The notes below the pieces were generated by a model. That model was not told the origin of the DNA. It made no database searches and was given only the letters and a program-made list of their open reading frames with translations. Made by a program: the position numbers and the translations under genes. Positions 45,154 through 62,372 of a stretch of DNA of 64,000 nucleotides are shown here, piece by piece. The stretch spans positions 717,360-781,359 of the forward strand of contig NMRB01000028.1 of NCBI GenBank assembly GCA_002633025.1. The letters are read 5' to 3'. The stretch comes from Notospermus geniculatus. Taxonomy: Eukaryota > Nemertea > Pilidiophora > Heteronemertea > Lineidae. The stretch's first letter is position 1. Every line of letters begins with the position of its first letter.

Positions 45154-45454
45154 GGTTTTCAAGCGTCACTCCGTCTGTTTGGTTATAATAGAGGAAGAAC
45201 ACCCTGTAACCACGAGCACTTATGTCACTTGTGTTCTGTTGTTTGTGATGATGATTCCATTAAAAGTTGAACAATTGTACAGAAGTTGTTTTTGTTTGCC
45301 TTGTTATTTTCGGAGGGGCAGTTTTTGGCGATGAGTGACAAACTCTCATGCTAGGCTGGCACTTTCTATCACCTTACATATCAGTGCCAGTTAATTCAAT
45401 CTACTGGTTAATATCCAAGATGCAGAATAGCACAAAATTGACACACAAAATGAT

Positions 45455-45634
45455 AATAAGCAAGAAGTCAATCTCCAGAATTCACAAATTTTCGACCCCA
45501 ACCGGGGTCTTTTTCAAGTGGTACTTTACAATCTGAAACTCTAGGAAAGACTCACTTTGTAAAGTTCCACTTGAAAAAGACCCCGGTTGGGGTCGAAAAT
45601 TTGTGAATTCTGGAGATTGACTTCTTGCTTATTA
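45455..45634. mobile_element. Near-perfect long inverted repeat flanked by 14-bp direct repeats
   Basis: Arms of about 76 bases (45455-45531 and 45558-45634) are inverted with roughly one indel; the loop is about 26 bases. Motifs: AATAAGCAAGAAGTCAATCT in the left arm and its complement in the right, with CCCCAACCGGGGTC at the centre of each. TACTGGTTAATATC occurs at 45402-45415 and again at 45633-45646 next to the right arm. The sharpness of the arms suggests a recent event. Confidence 0.85.
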
Positions 45635-45678
45635 CTGGTTAATATCAACGTAGTGTATCGTACCTCAGGAAAGAATCT

Positions 45679-45823
45679 GGGACCTTATTCACGAAGCCCC
45701 CGTAACTTACGGGAGTGCGCAAACTATTGTCATTTTGCGGACAACCTATTGTTCACCATCAGTTTGACAAAGGATTTGCGTAGGCCTACCCTTAAAGTTC
45801 GGGAGCTTGGTGAATAAGGTCCC
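45679..45823. mobile_element. MITE with GGGACCTTATTCAC termini
   Basis: GGGACCTTATTCACGAAGC at the left and GCTTGGTGAATAAGGTCCC at the right are inverted. An inner CCCGTAACTTACGGG palindrome lies near the left end. About 145 bases, non-coding. Confidence 0.75.
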
Positions 45824-47340
45824 TGATTAGCCGAGACACGTCACATGAGCACCGACTGGGCATTTTTCAATGTCTCCAACTCAATATACAATGTCCACAG
45901 TTCACGGAAAACAAAATGATTGCAGCTATAAATACCCATAAGACATAGGTGTGAGACACCATGCAGTATGTCCTGATCTATCTGACAACCAAGATTTACA
46001 TGATCAAGTCCACCACATGTTGAGTTCTTTCAATCTGAAGCAAAGACTTCATGGGAGGGCTATGATGCTGAAGATGTCAGATTGTCCAGTGGGACACCCG
46101 TGTACCAAACCCCAATACCAAGTGACCATCAGTGTGTCCAGCCAGACACCTTTTGTATCAATACAGACACAGAACTAGGCCTATACAGTTGGACACCTAC
46201 ACACCAACATGAACATCAATCCGTCCAGTGGGATACCTGTGTGTCCAGCCAGCCAGACAGGCGAAATTTGTCCACATGCAAAAAACACAGCCTGGTTTAT
46301 TTCAACAATTGATAGCATCAGACCTAAAAGCAAGTATCAACAGGTACGTGGAAAACAAGTCAAGTTAACCATTCCCATAGTTTTCTATGGTCAAGTTAAC
46401 CATTCCCCGTTTTCTACAGTCAAGTTCCCATAGTTTTCTATGGTCAAGTTAACCATTCCCATAGTTTTCTATGGTCAAGTTAACCATTCCCATAGTTTTC
46501 TATGGTCAAGTTAACCATTCCCATAGTTTTCTATGATCAAGTTGCCTTGTTCGTGCAAGAAAATTTGAATGTGGAGCAGCGTTTTCAGTCAAAGTCAACA
46601 CAAGAAGAAAGAACGAAAAAAGACACCTTCAATGAAAATGACTTGTTTAATTTTTTTCATTTTTTCACATAAAATTACAATCAAGAAACTGCCATGCGTT
46701 TCATATTGCTTCACAGTTTCACCACTATGTGATGTTCATACAACGGCAGGTGAGCTGATGTGCTCGACTAAATCCTGTACATGCAGGATGTTGCAGAATG
46801 AATACGCAATAATTGTTATGTACCAATATTGTTAGACCCTCAAGAGATATTGCCACATTAGGAATCACAACGATAAATCTACTAGACTGTACTCTGAAAG
46901 TGCTGTCATCTGTAAAGTGGCAATGTCACTCAGGGTACTTCACAGTATTTGCCCCAGTAGAACCTTGACCTTTCTACGGTTATTCAACAGTGTTCCAAGT
47001 GTCCAGCAGCTGATCAGCACCCACTAGGGACCACAACGTTTGACTGTGGTACTGTCACACTTCTTGGAGTACTGATGATGCCAATGATCCGATCTTTGAG
47101 ACAGCAAAGCAAGTGATGGTTCTGTATATTTACAATCAAGTTTCATCTCACCTTTTAAACCCTCAACAGAGAAATATCAAACTCCATCAGGTAAACATGG
47201 AAGGGGAAGGACCATCCAAATGAAAGTTAACCTCACAACATGGATGTCCGTAGAAAAGAGCTTAAAAGGTTCTTTGAGAAGGGGTAGGGTTAGTCACTCA
47301 GCATAAGATTTGGAGGTCTACTGTCCCCCTAAATATTGCC
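45824..47340. other. Intergenic stretch between the receptor and CUL2
   Basis: No supported gene. It includes scattered repeats of GTCCAGTGGGA-ACC at 46084-46250 and the minisatellite at 46359-46540. Confidence 0.4.
46359..46540. repeat. 31-bp minisatellite
   Basis: The unit GTCAAGTTAACCATTCCCAT plus AGTTTTCTATG recurs about six times, with one shortened unit near 46420. Within each unit CCATAG-TTTT-CTATGG is a small hairpin. Confidence 0.85.
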
Positions 47341-47759
47341 CAGCCTTAAAGGTTTATTACATGAGCATCAATTACGTTTCTGACTGCAATGCACACTTGG
47401 TTAACTACATGTAAAAACATTAGTCCCAGTTCTCATCACCAAATAAATAAGGTTTAGCAAAGTGCTGTGGGAAGGTGATGTGTGACCCCCTCAAGTTGCC
47501 CAAACTACCTCTCAGGTCCCTCATTTCATACTTAAACTAAAAATCCCAAAATGTACAATCCTTAACCCTGTATATTGAAAGGATGAGGCAACCAAAAGAG
47601 ACCAGAGGACGACGAGTTCTTCAAGATTTCTCAAACACACGCCCTCTAAGTTTGATGTACCTAGAATTAGCTCCCAATCACAGAAGCCAAACCTGAAAAC
47701 GACATCCCAGCATGTTGAAATTCACAGCTCAAGTAGAAAATCCTAACTTCTTCTTTACA
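47341..47759 (-). other. Probable CUL2 3' UTR with poly(A) signal
   Basis: On the minus strand, an AATAAA hexamer (complement of TTTATT at 47353-47358) lies about 400 bases after the CUL2 stop. No other gene signal is present. Confidence 0.45.
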
Positions 47760-53874
<6,115 letters not shown>

Positions 53875-54174
53875 TGTTGATTGTCCAAACGACAAGGAAC
53901 CAAACTGTCTGAAGAAAAGAAAAACTGAATTTAGACTCTCTTACTTCCCGTTTGGATGAAAATGTGATGGAAAATAATTTAGTTTAAAAATAACTGAGAT
54001 AGGACTGGCACTAACCAATTCACTTGATCTGTAAAGGCTAAGTAAGTAGGCCTAGCCTACGTCTAGCCTACAAACAGCAAAACAAATGACTTGGCATGAG
54101 AGACTATGGCTAGGCCTACCGGTACATGCCCTAGCTTACTGTAATTTACTAAGCCTAGGGGCCTAGGCCTACCG

Positions 54175-54305
54175 GGTCAAGTCAAGTATGGCGGACAAAG
54201 TCGTGGGAAGTGACACATCTTCCATACATTGCCGCTTATTCCGTGTACATACATGTACACACTCAGTGCACTTCCCACGACTTTGTCCGCTATACCCGAC
54301 TTGAG
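54175..54305. mobile_element. Palindromic element upstream of CUL2
   Basis: ATGGCGGACAAAGTCGTGGG and its complement CCCACGACTTTGTCCGCTAT, with GTCAAGT/ACTTGAG outer pairs, form arms of about 33 bases around an AC/GT-rich loop. It lies between the probable CUL2 leader exon and the first coding exon, amid very dense TAGGCCTA palindromes. Confidence 0.7.
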
Positions 54306-54717
54306 CCGGCCTACCGGGGTAGGCCTAGGCCTTAGAAATCGGCTAGCCTAACTCTGACTACTGTGTTGTGTAGGCCCTAGTAGGCCTAGGCCTACTTGCT
54401 ACTAACTAGGCCTACCGGTACTGTGAGTGTGACACGAGCCATGATAACCATGAACTAGGCCTACGACGTCAACTAGGCTAGCCTTGGACGGTGGTCAGGA
54501 CATATCGCACTGCATTCCATTCCATTTCAATCACTGAATGCACTCTGCACTCGCCATGCCAATGCATGCCATCCATGCATAATTATTGCATAGCCTAGCA
54601 TGACGGAACACGAACACGACGAAGAAGTCGAACGAAAGTCGAAGATGAAAAGACAGAACAGAACAGAACGAAAGAACGAACGTCATCAAGATCATGCAAG
54701 AAAAGAGCAGTGCGTAC

Positions 54718-54785
54718 CTTTCGTAAGCTGTTTCTATTACAGAGAATGTGAATGGCGTTTGAGCTGACGGCTGGCCTTATCCTGA
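54718..54785 (-). promoter_or_regulatory. Possible CUL2 non-coding first exon and promoter area
   Basis: On the minus strand CGAAAG|GTACGC is a good donor at 54718, which could pair with the acceptor at 53908. No TATA box is evident. The transcription start is not determinable from sequence alone. Confidence 0.35.
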
Positions 54786-55034
54786 CCTGCCTTATGGTTT
54801 ATTTCGTTAGTTATGTGCAACTTTTTCAAGGAAAAAGTGGAAGATCGAAAACTGGATCGCCATGATGAATATCTCGCCGGTCGACCTGATCTCGCGAGAT
54901 GAGGGTGCGGTTAGTTCCGTGTTCTACCAGAAGATGGCAATACTTTCGACCGATTCTGTTTCAGCTGCCCAACGACAGATGGCGTTGAGACGTACACTTG
55001 GACGAAATCGAAATCGGCGCGTCGTGTTGGGAGG

Positions 55035-55072
55035 GGCCTATACCTCGGAGAAAAATCTCCGAGGTATAGGCC
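55035..55072. repeat. Perfect 16-bp-arm hairpin
   Basis: GGCCTATACCTCGGAG and CTCCGAGGTATAGGCC are exact inverted copies around a six-base loop. A G homopolymer (55099-55110) follows shortly after. Confidence 0.85.
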
Positions 55073-55621
55073 TACGTTAGTAGACCGGGGCATTATTCGG
55101 GGGGGGGGGGTTATTACCGTGGTATGTGCTCTTTGGACCTCTCACCACCCCGGCAATGCACGCCTCAAACCCGCGTGGTAAAAAATTGTTGGCCGAACAA
55201 TAGGGCCTAGTGGGAAACACTGACATATACGGAAACACAGGCAGATGTTACACCTGTAATCAAACCGAGTAGGCCTACCCAAATTAGCAAATTTCAAACG
55301 GGTGTTGCCATGAATGTCTGTCCGGGCTTGATAATCGCCGAATGTGCGGCTGTCCTGACAGTGGAACTCAGTCATGTCAGTGCTGGGGTTGGCAAGGCCC
55401 GTGCTGCGCGCGGGTAGTCGGCATGGGACGATTGCACACCTTCTTTTGATACCGGTACCTAGTAGGCCCGTAGTCTGGGACGCAAAACCCCGGTTTTCTA
55501 AAAAGCAGGACATTTTGAACAACAGCATTTTTTTTCGTGTCTTAAAACGCTATGTTCCGAGTGATCCTCCTTCATGATGGAATCCTTGCGTTTCATTCGA
55601 GTACCGGTACATGTATTCGAC

Positions 55622-55951
55622 TTTATTCTTTAAATACATTGTACGTACATGTACAGTGGTGGAACTAAGCTCAGTTACAAATCTGTTTCATGCAATCGCG
55701 GCAGAACCGAACAGTTTACCGATCAGCCGTTGTTTCCGGGGGTTTACTTAGGCTATTTGTCTTTATGGACTTCGCCGGGTGACTCCGCAGAATCATGGGC
55801 GTGCCTTACAGCATCTGATCTCTCTCCCCCAGAGGATATTAGGCCTAGTCAATTTTCTTTGGGCAGCCGGCAGCATGGTTTGCCCAATTCATCTCTAAAT
55901 AAATCCTCCTCTGCATGAAAGAGTCAGTCAAAAAGGTGCGCTGAAAGGCCA
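55622..55951 (-). other. Probable 3' UTR of the bHLH gene
   Basis: On the minus strand an AATAAA signal (complement of TTTATT at 55622-55627) lies about 330 bases after the proposed stop codon at 55952. No competing gene is seen here. Confidence 0.4.
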
Positions 55952-57390
55952 TTAGTTCCTGTAACTGTCCCGTGAACGACGGACGGGGACATCCATGTAG
56001 TCCGACGACTTCCTCTGAAATCGAAAAAGAAAATTTAGCACCGAGTTCAACCGTCTTCATTTTAGTGAGGTGAAGAACTCAGAGGATCCCTTTGTTGAGC
56101 GAAGTATAACACGACATCTTTTCAACAGCTCCTATCTCTCGACACCCTGAACAATTACTTGCAAATGCCAGAAAACACGGAAACATGGGTGTTGAAACCC
56201 GAACTCTTTGAGATTGCAACACTTAGCCACCCATCTTGAAAGCATTACAGCTGGCAGTGACAACTTACAAATGTAGACGTCAGTATTTTCCCGAACCCAG
56301 GTACGAGGCAGAGAATAATCTGACCGGGACTGAACTTGAGGTGGATGAACGAGTGCAATGATCGAAGTGCCCTGCGTCAGCGGCATTCGTTTGACGCCTT
56401 ATTCCATTTACGAAACGGAACTCCAAAATTCTTTGCGTTTTCAAAGAAAATCACGGTATTCTACCACCGACCACATCTTTTTTATAACATTTCGACAGGA
56501 GGAGATTATCTCCTCCTGATTTCGAGGGCCATGCCAGCAGAGAAGCATCGGCTGTGCTCGACAAAACTGTCTTTGGGTGCTAAACAAACACCCCTCACGG
56601 GTTTCATCCCTACTAAGGCCTTTCAAAGAGAATTTCAGGCCCATTACCAATGTTTACAGTTTAAATGACCACTTTCCAATGCAAAAGACACACAATTTGA
56701 CACCCACCTACAAAATGCTACACTTACCGTTGATTTCATGGACCTGGCATCACTAAGACAAAACGTGCACACCTGTCTCCTTGGTGACAAGCCGGACATC
56801 TTCTCCAAGATTTCGCGATGTCGCACATAGGACGCCGGCAAATCACAGCACCGGCCAGCGATCAGTTTATTACTCAAATGGGAGATGTAACTTGCGGCAA
56901 GACGAAGTGTTTCGATCTTTGAAAGCTTCCTGTCGACAGGGTCGGTCGGTATGAGACCCCTCAGAGTGACGAATGCAGAATTCACGCTGTGGGTCCTGTC
57001 CCTCTCCCTTGCGTTCGCATTTCGGCGGCCCTTCGGTGGGATATCACGTGCTTGATCCTTGTCTGACTTGTTCCCTCTTCCACCTTTCCCTAACCCTTTA
57101 GAAGTTGGTCGAACGTTCTTGAGAACCTGGGGTACACTGTCAACATTTTTCATCACGTATTCCTTCCTTTGGAGAAATTCCCTCACAGTTTTCGGCGTGT
57201 CGCTCGGCGTGACGTCATTTCCGCCCGTCGTGCAAAAGCATCGAAATCCCTGATAACAGTTCCGCTGGATGGCGTGGTTCGTAACTGCCGCCTCCCTTCG
57301 AATTTGACACTTATTTTGAAGATGTATGATTTGATCACGTCCAGTCACGCCTTTTTGCATCCTAAACAGCAACTTTAGCATAAATTCCAA
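55952..57390 (-). CDS. Paraxis/scleraxis-family bHLH transcription factor
   Basis: Exon 1 (57390-56728) encodes 221 residues and exon 2 (56014-55952) a further 20, joined in phase 0 by a GTAAGT donor and a CGATTTCAG acceptor; total 241 residues. The bHLH domain (about 121-173) has basic region [11 protein letters not shown] with the E-box-contacting Glu129, then [14 protein letters not shown], the loop TDPVDRKL and helix 2 [20 protein letters not shown]. This matches vertebrate TCF15 (paraxis) and SCX (scleraxis) more closely than TWIST or HAND. The motif [13 protein letters not shown] (about 204-216) corresponds to the conserved CTFCLSNQRK motif after the bHLH of TCF15/SCX. The family binds E-boxes as heterodimers with E proteins and acts in mesoderm, somite or connective-tissue development. 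The start codon is uncertain: Met1, Met4 and Met11 are all possible. Exon 2 is less certain than exon 1. Paraxis and scleraxis cannot be separated here. Confidence 0.85.
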
Positions 57391-57619
57391 AGAGTGACGA
57401 ACTTCTGCCGTACGATCCGTGAAGCATAGTTTCGCATTTAAAGTGGATGGAGTTCGAGCAACGGGAGTGACCGCAGCACGAAATCTCTCTCAAATAAGCA
57501 CGAACTTCACCAACCTCCACGCAGCGCTGGTGGCGATGCCGCGAGATTAGGCACGTGGTGGTCTGACAGTGGACTCCTTTATTCCCGCGCAAATGAACTC
57601 GTGAAGTCGTAGGTAAAAC

Positions 57620-58552
57620 TACCTTTGGTGCACTTCGTAGATTGTTCCCATCTGGTCGGGAACTTCTGTAAATTTCTCATTTCTTGTTGCACATGTTCCG
57701 CTGTGTTTCATCACATGATCAGTGAGACATCTGCGTTGACTTCTTAGAAGCGCCGACAGAGACGAGCGGGACTTAAAGGCGAAGTCTCTTCAATGCATTT
57801 GGATACTAATAAATAGATTGACATCGACAGCATGGCGTGAAATGAATTGACAATCTTCTTGAGTGCTACGACGAGAAACAACGGAACAATGACCCCCCGC
57901 AATGACCGCTTCAAATGGGATAGATTGGTTCCCCATCGCACCACTAGGGCTGATGTGACACGTTACCCTAGCGGTGCGAACGGGACCTAATCTAATGCTG
58001 GGATTTGGTGATACATATACAATGATTAAGTAAGACATAAAAAATCAGTCGAAGGATTCGACTCTTTTCATTTCACTACCGTACTTACAAATATGGATAC
58101 AACAGACCTGCAGGTCAAAACACAAATGATACGGGCATGCAACATCAGGTGCTAACATGAACATCTTTTATCATAAATACAGGATTCCAGGTGCCAAAAA
58201 GTTGTTAAATAACGCAGATTTTCATCAATATAGCTATGAACAATCATGAATCTCGACCGACAGTGACACGAAGCGCGAACGCACAATCCTGTACACCAAA
58301 TATTCCCCGAGAAACCCTCTGCCCAGATGGCGGCCCGGGGGTTATCAAACCTCATCCCCTGCCGAGAGCAGAACGTAGCCTGCATTCACCAAAGACTTTT
58401 GCAGGAGAAGGAAGCTGGGAACGAGGTTGGGCCATTACGCTGCATGTGCTGCCATCTGTTAAGCAATGACGTCACTCAGTGGACTACACAGTACCATTCA
58501 AGGTACAGTTTATGAAATCTGAATTCAAGAGTACCGCCAAACAACTTGCATC
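57620..58552. other. Intergenic stretch between the bHLH and laminin-G genes
   Basis: No coding exon is recognised. An E-box CACGTG occurs at about 57553-57558, just upstream of the bHLH gene. The 3' UTR of the laminin-G gene must start at 58552 and run downward, but no poly(A) signal is unambiguous. Confidence 0.35.
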
Positions 58553-59509
58553 CTAGAAATAATAGTTCACGGTGCTGTGGCAGCGCTTCACGTTAACTTC
58601 CTCATCGGGGTGTTCGAATCCGGTACTTGAGAAGCGCTCGCTGAACATGCGAATCTGACCCGTGAAGGGAGGTATACCGACACCCTGAAAAAGAGAGGGA
58701 AATTTACAACCCCGACAAACGTATGACCTTGAGATTTGCAGGACACTGTATGACCTTGAGATTGCAATGAATACAAGCGAGACTTCGAGATTGCAATATA
58801 TACTGGCTTGGAATAAGATGCAAGAGAGTCATTCAACCTACATCAATTCGTCAGACAAAATTTAGGCCTTCAGGATTAAATTCCTTACCAAACTTGCAGG
58901 AACGCCCCCTATGTAATATGGAGACTTTATACTGAGGTGGTCGCGGATTCGACTGTCCTTGTACACTAGTTCACCATCCACTTCCAGACCAGTGGTGTGT
59001 TTGCCATCTATGAGCTTGTTTCGATAGAAATTTACCTGTTCAAAAGATGGCAGTCGTGTATACTAATGTGTAATTTCAAAAGAGAGGAACATGGGACCCC
59101 TTCTATCTAATGTATCTGGTCGAAATAACGCCGGCATAGAAGTTGCTAAATCGGACGAGACTTTATAGTTGGGCGTGGATAAACGTAAATTTTGTGACCT
59201 TGAAATTCGCTATGACCTTGAGATTGTTACAAGGAGCGTGTGCTGTGACCTTCATCGCAGCACCACCTATTGATGCGCTCTCTAACTACCTGATGCCACC
59301 TTTCATCATTGAGGTTTTTCGTCGTGGTCGCTTCGAATCCGTTTGCCTCGTATGTAGTTGATCCATGGCCTGATTTATCCGGGTTAAAAATGAAATAGCT
59401 CAGTTTGCCATCCCTCAAGAATATTCCCTCGTAGTCATTTTTGAGATCGCCGGCGTAGTAAAGGAGGCCAGTACTTGCTTTGGTGTTGAAGGAAAAGCTG
59501 AAGTCGCCT
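58553..59509 (-). CDS. Laminin-G-domain protein, last three exons
   Basis: Three minus-strand exons in phase: 59509-59290, 59035-58889 and 58684-58553 (stop TAG). Together they encode one laminin-G domain: GDFSFSFNTKASTGLLYYAG, DGKLSYFIF, LNDERWHQ-VNFYR, GLEVDGELVY, SPYYIGGVP and IPPFTGQIRMF. The pattern (F-F-T-GLL-Y, then LND-WH, then GG-P, then F-G-IR) is typical of LG domains in laminin alpha, perlecan, agrin, neurexin and similar extracellular proteins. It presumably binds glycans or matrix partners; which parent family is unclear. The usual FTGC cysteine is replaced by Gln, while a later KRCH cysteine remains. The frame stays open upstream of 59509 (LHFEFDKNLDI), so this exon may start nearer 59590. 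Upstream exons are beyond what I can identify. Confidence 0.75.
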
Positions 59510-60748
59510 CTGAAATCAACAAGTGCCGATAGAATCAAAGTACGGTGGCTGGGAAGGATATCTAAGTTCTTGTCGAACTCGAAGTGCAAACTTGAACATT
59601 TCAACAAAACTGATAACCACTGGAAATCGCCTTTCTACATGTACATATTTCTATGATAGGAGGGTAAAACTGGAGTTAGGCCTATTACGGAAATGAAAAG
59701 TACTCTTTATTTTACGAACCGGAGTGTGTCCACTTCTAGGGTATTGAAGACAACCCTACCCACCCCGTCGAAAGAGTAACAATGCCACGGGGTACCCTCC
59801 GATAGGAACAGCCAAGTCTGAAAATGGAAAGAGGCTTAAGTCCAATGAAAAAGTGAAATAAAAGAGAAGAAATTTACGCCCGTTTCGCACTCCCCAGGGC
59901 TGAGAAAGGATATGGGCCGAGGAGAGAATGCTTTTCACCGCACACGGCGCAATGATGCTAGGCTAAAAGTCCAATTTTCAAAATGGCCGACTGGCGGCCA
60001 TATTTCAAGACTGATCGGGCCGAGATTTGCTGTATTTTGTAGTTGCTTGTTACTGTAACGAGCAAGACGTTGCCTCGTGTGCTGCGGAATTTAGGAGACT
60101 AAAACTGAAGGGGGGAGGGGCGAAGACAGCGTTCGGAGTCAAAATGCAAGATGGGAACTCAATACTGACATGTTAATCAATGTCTTTCGATACCATGCAT
60201 ACCGCAGCATCAATTTTCAAGTGACAGTCTGACACTAAGTCATTCAGACGTCAACCAACTGGTAAAGTACAGTAATAAAACTAATTCAGTTGATTACGTC
60301 GGATATATCTGATGGAAACGTTCTCAGAAGTGTCGCAGATGAACTGATTAATTTTTCCCAGGAAGGGAGGTCATGCGCACGGTATGTTGGCTCCATGGTG
60401 CATGCTAATTCGCTTGCTCAAGGTTATTGCCAGTCTCATTGGTTCAGAGATTCCGTGTGATAAGACAGGCCTCCCGGTTATGGCGTAATCCTCAATAAAT
60501 CGGCCGATATCTACTCAACCTTGTTGGACAGCATCGTCGAAATGATGTGGCTTCCCTGACGAATCCGATGACATAAACATCACTCAACCCAAGTGGGTTC
60601 ATTGCACGCGGCTGTAAGTTACCATCTGTCAGTCGGTTGTGTTACACGGTTGTCTGAAGCAGTCTGGCTCAGGCACTTGTCTCCTATGATGACTAAAACG
60701 AGTCGATAGTGGACTTGGAGAGGGAACTTTCCTGGTAGACTCCCAACG

Positions 60749-60869
60749 CAATTCATACTTCCACGCCAACCCATATGGAACAGAAAATGCTTTGTTTTGA
60801 ACAAACAAGGCGAGCAGTGCATGTAACAAAGCATTTTCCGTTCCGCATGGTCGGCGATTGAGGGTAGAT
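60749..60869. mobile_element. TTCATACTTCC-type palindromic MITE
   Basis: CAATTCATACTTCCACGCC starts the element; GGAACAGAAAATGCTTTG and CAAAGCATTTTCCGTTCC pair inside. Its right end (GGTCGGCGATTGAGG) is decayed and abuts the next element at 60866. Confidence 0.7.
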
Positions 60870-61006
60870 TCATACTTCTCCGTTTTGCGCTTTGCGCTTG
60901 TGCGTTCCCTATGTTTATGTGTGGTACCAATAATAAAATTACTTTTTCTACCACGCACTCACACAAGGAAACGCACGGACAAGCGCAAAACGCAAAGTAT
61001 GAATTG
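60866..61006. mobile_element. Second palindromic MITE sharing ATTCATACTT termini
   Basis: ATTCATACTTCTCCGTTTTG at the left and AAAACGCAAAGTATGAAT at the right are inverted, with GCGCTTTGCGCTTGTGCGTT arms further inside. Only the outermost ten bases match the 7471-type family, so it may be a related family using the same transposase. Confidence 0.7.
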
Positions 61007-61009
61007 GCT

Positions 61010-62290
61010 CCGCCCGACCTTCGCGCCTTGTCATGAGGACTAAACCTCGACCTAGGTGGGCCTACCATAATGTACTGTGACGGCCAACATCGTCATTCAG
61101 TCACGGTTCCTTCTGAGCCAAATCAAACGCATTGAAAATAATGCTGTAAAGTCCCCCGACTGTGATCACCACTTTACAGGTGGCAGCATTCAGGAGAGCG
61201 GGAATACAATTCAGTGGCGACATCTGGAGGACGATGGTGATCTCACTAGATGAATCAACGAATTCGCTGGGATGAAAAGGCCATTCACCGGCTTTTTCGC
61301 GACAACGCGGCGCACATCCCTTTATGAAAAAAAATGGACAGTGCATTCAGAGTGCAGCACACCGTCCTTTGTAAGAAATCAAAGGCTTCCACTGCTTTAT
61401 GGTAAAGAATTAGTGAAATCTACAGAACTAGAATCACAGGAAGGCTGCACGACAGAGCAGCAGTAATCCCGTAAGAGTTTAGTCTTAAAAAAGCATTCCC
61501 AATGCATAATGGCAGGCAGCGGGGGAGGAGATTATGCTATTATCTGGCAGATGTCAGTATAAAACGACGTCGGGCGCGCCCAAGTAATGCTTCTCTCGAT
61601 ATTAACCCTGGAATCATTTGGAAGAAAGCAATGTCGACGATGAGAACGCGGACATGCATGTCAAAGAATTCAGCAATGACGTAATAATCATGCGTCAGTC
61701 TCTTCTCATGTGCGAACCTGGCGGTGACCTTCGACATCACAAGATCTTCGCCAGTTTTCTCTGCTTGGCCTTGTTTTGCACCTCATACTTAAAGATTTTG
61801 GAGGTTTTGTATCAATTTTGCTTCACTCGAACCAACTCATCCTCCAAAGCGGGTGTCTGCGAGCGTACGAAAAGGAGTGAGACGAAAGCTCTCTGCTATC
61901 GGAGGATGAACCAACTGAACATGGGAGAATTGCTTGCCTGCATGTGCCTCGTCCGTACCCTCTGAGATTTTCTTTATGTTATGAGCGATGCGTTAATGTG
62001 GGTATATAAGAAGTGCAGAGGTTGTGAAAATGGCAGAGCAGAAAAACCTGAATTTGCACAGAACTATTCCCTAATGAACCAGAGAGGCCACTTTTTTAAC
62101 CCAGACACGAGACTCGCTGCACTCGCTAATTAGCCTGAGTGGCCTCCGTAGATCGCTGATTAGGCGTCGATCAGCTTTTTGGAATTTTTGTGCCAAACTC
62201 ATTATTTGTGTTCAGTAGGATGTAAACATCCGCTGGCTGCAAACTCCAGAGGATTCTGGAGGAGGGGTATCAAAATAGACATTCAAGGAA
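61010..62290. other. Stretch without a recognised gene
   Basis: Open frames on both strands lack domain signatures. A minus-strand frame at 61101-61346 has several cysteines and a hydrophobic stretch but no splice support; see rejected items. Confidence 0.35.
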
Positions 62291-62294
62291 ACCC

Positions 62295-62372
62295 GAGAGC
62301 TAGTGGTTGTCAAGTCTCGCTGATTGGCAAGCGGAATGAGGTCCCGGATTCGAATCCAGCCTTGGTCATACA
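62295..62372 (+). mobile_element. tRNA-derived SINE-like head
   Basis: GCTAGTGGTTGTCAAG resembles a pol III A-box region and GGATTCGAATCC, 45 bases later, is close to the B-box GGTTCGAATCC. Spacing suits a tRNA-like promoter. The nested MITE begins just after it, and downstream (62800-62960, AAGGACCCCATCC) resembles a SINE body, so the MITE may have split a SINE. Confidence 0.45.

Larger units (their letters stand above)
43797..45261 (+). other. Probable 3' UTR and flank of the PTH-receptor-like gene
   Basis: After the stop at 43796 there is no coding signal. A plausible poly(A) signal ATTAAA at about 45256-45261 is followed by a TG/T-rich stretch; no AATAAA is obvious earlier. The stretch contains the remains of a GGGAGGTTTCG-like element (about 43965-44075), a perfect palindrome (44136-44173), a GC-rich inverted repeat (44607-44675) and a TTTAAAGCC MITE (44895-45153). 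Confidence 0.4.

Noticed and set aside
59764-59817. Possible exon TWLFLSEGTPWHCYSFDG on the minus strand with an acceptor and a GTGGGT donor
   Set aside because: The YSFDG end suits the start of a laminin-G domain, but its phase does not join to the exon ending at 59509 without an unseen small exon.
61101-61346. Minus-strand 81-codon frame with cysteines and a hydrophobic stretch
   Set aside because: No splice boundaries or family similarity could be supported; probably chance.
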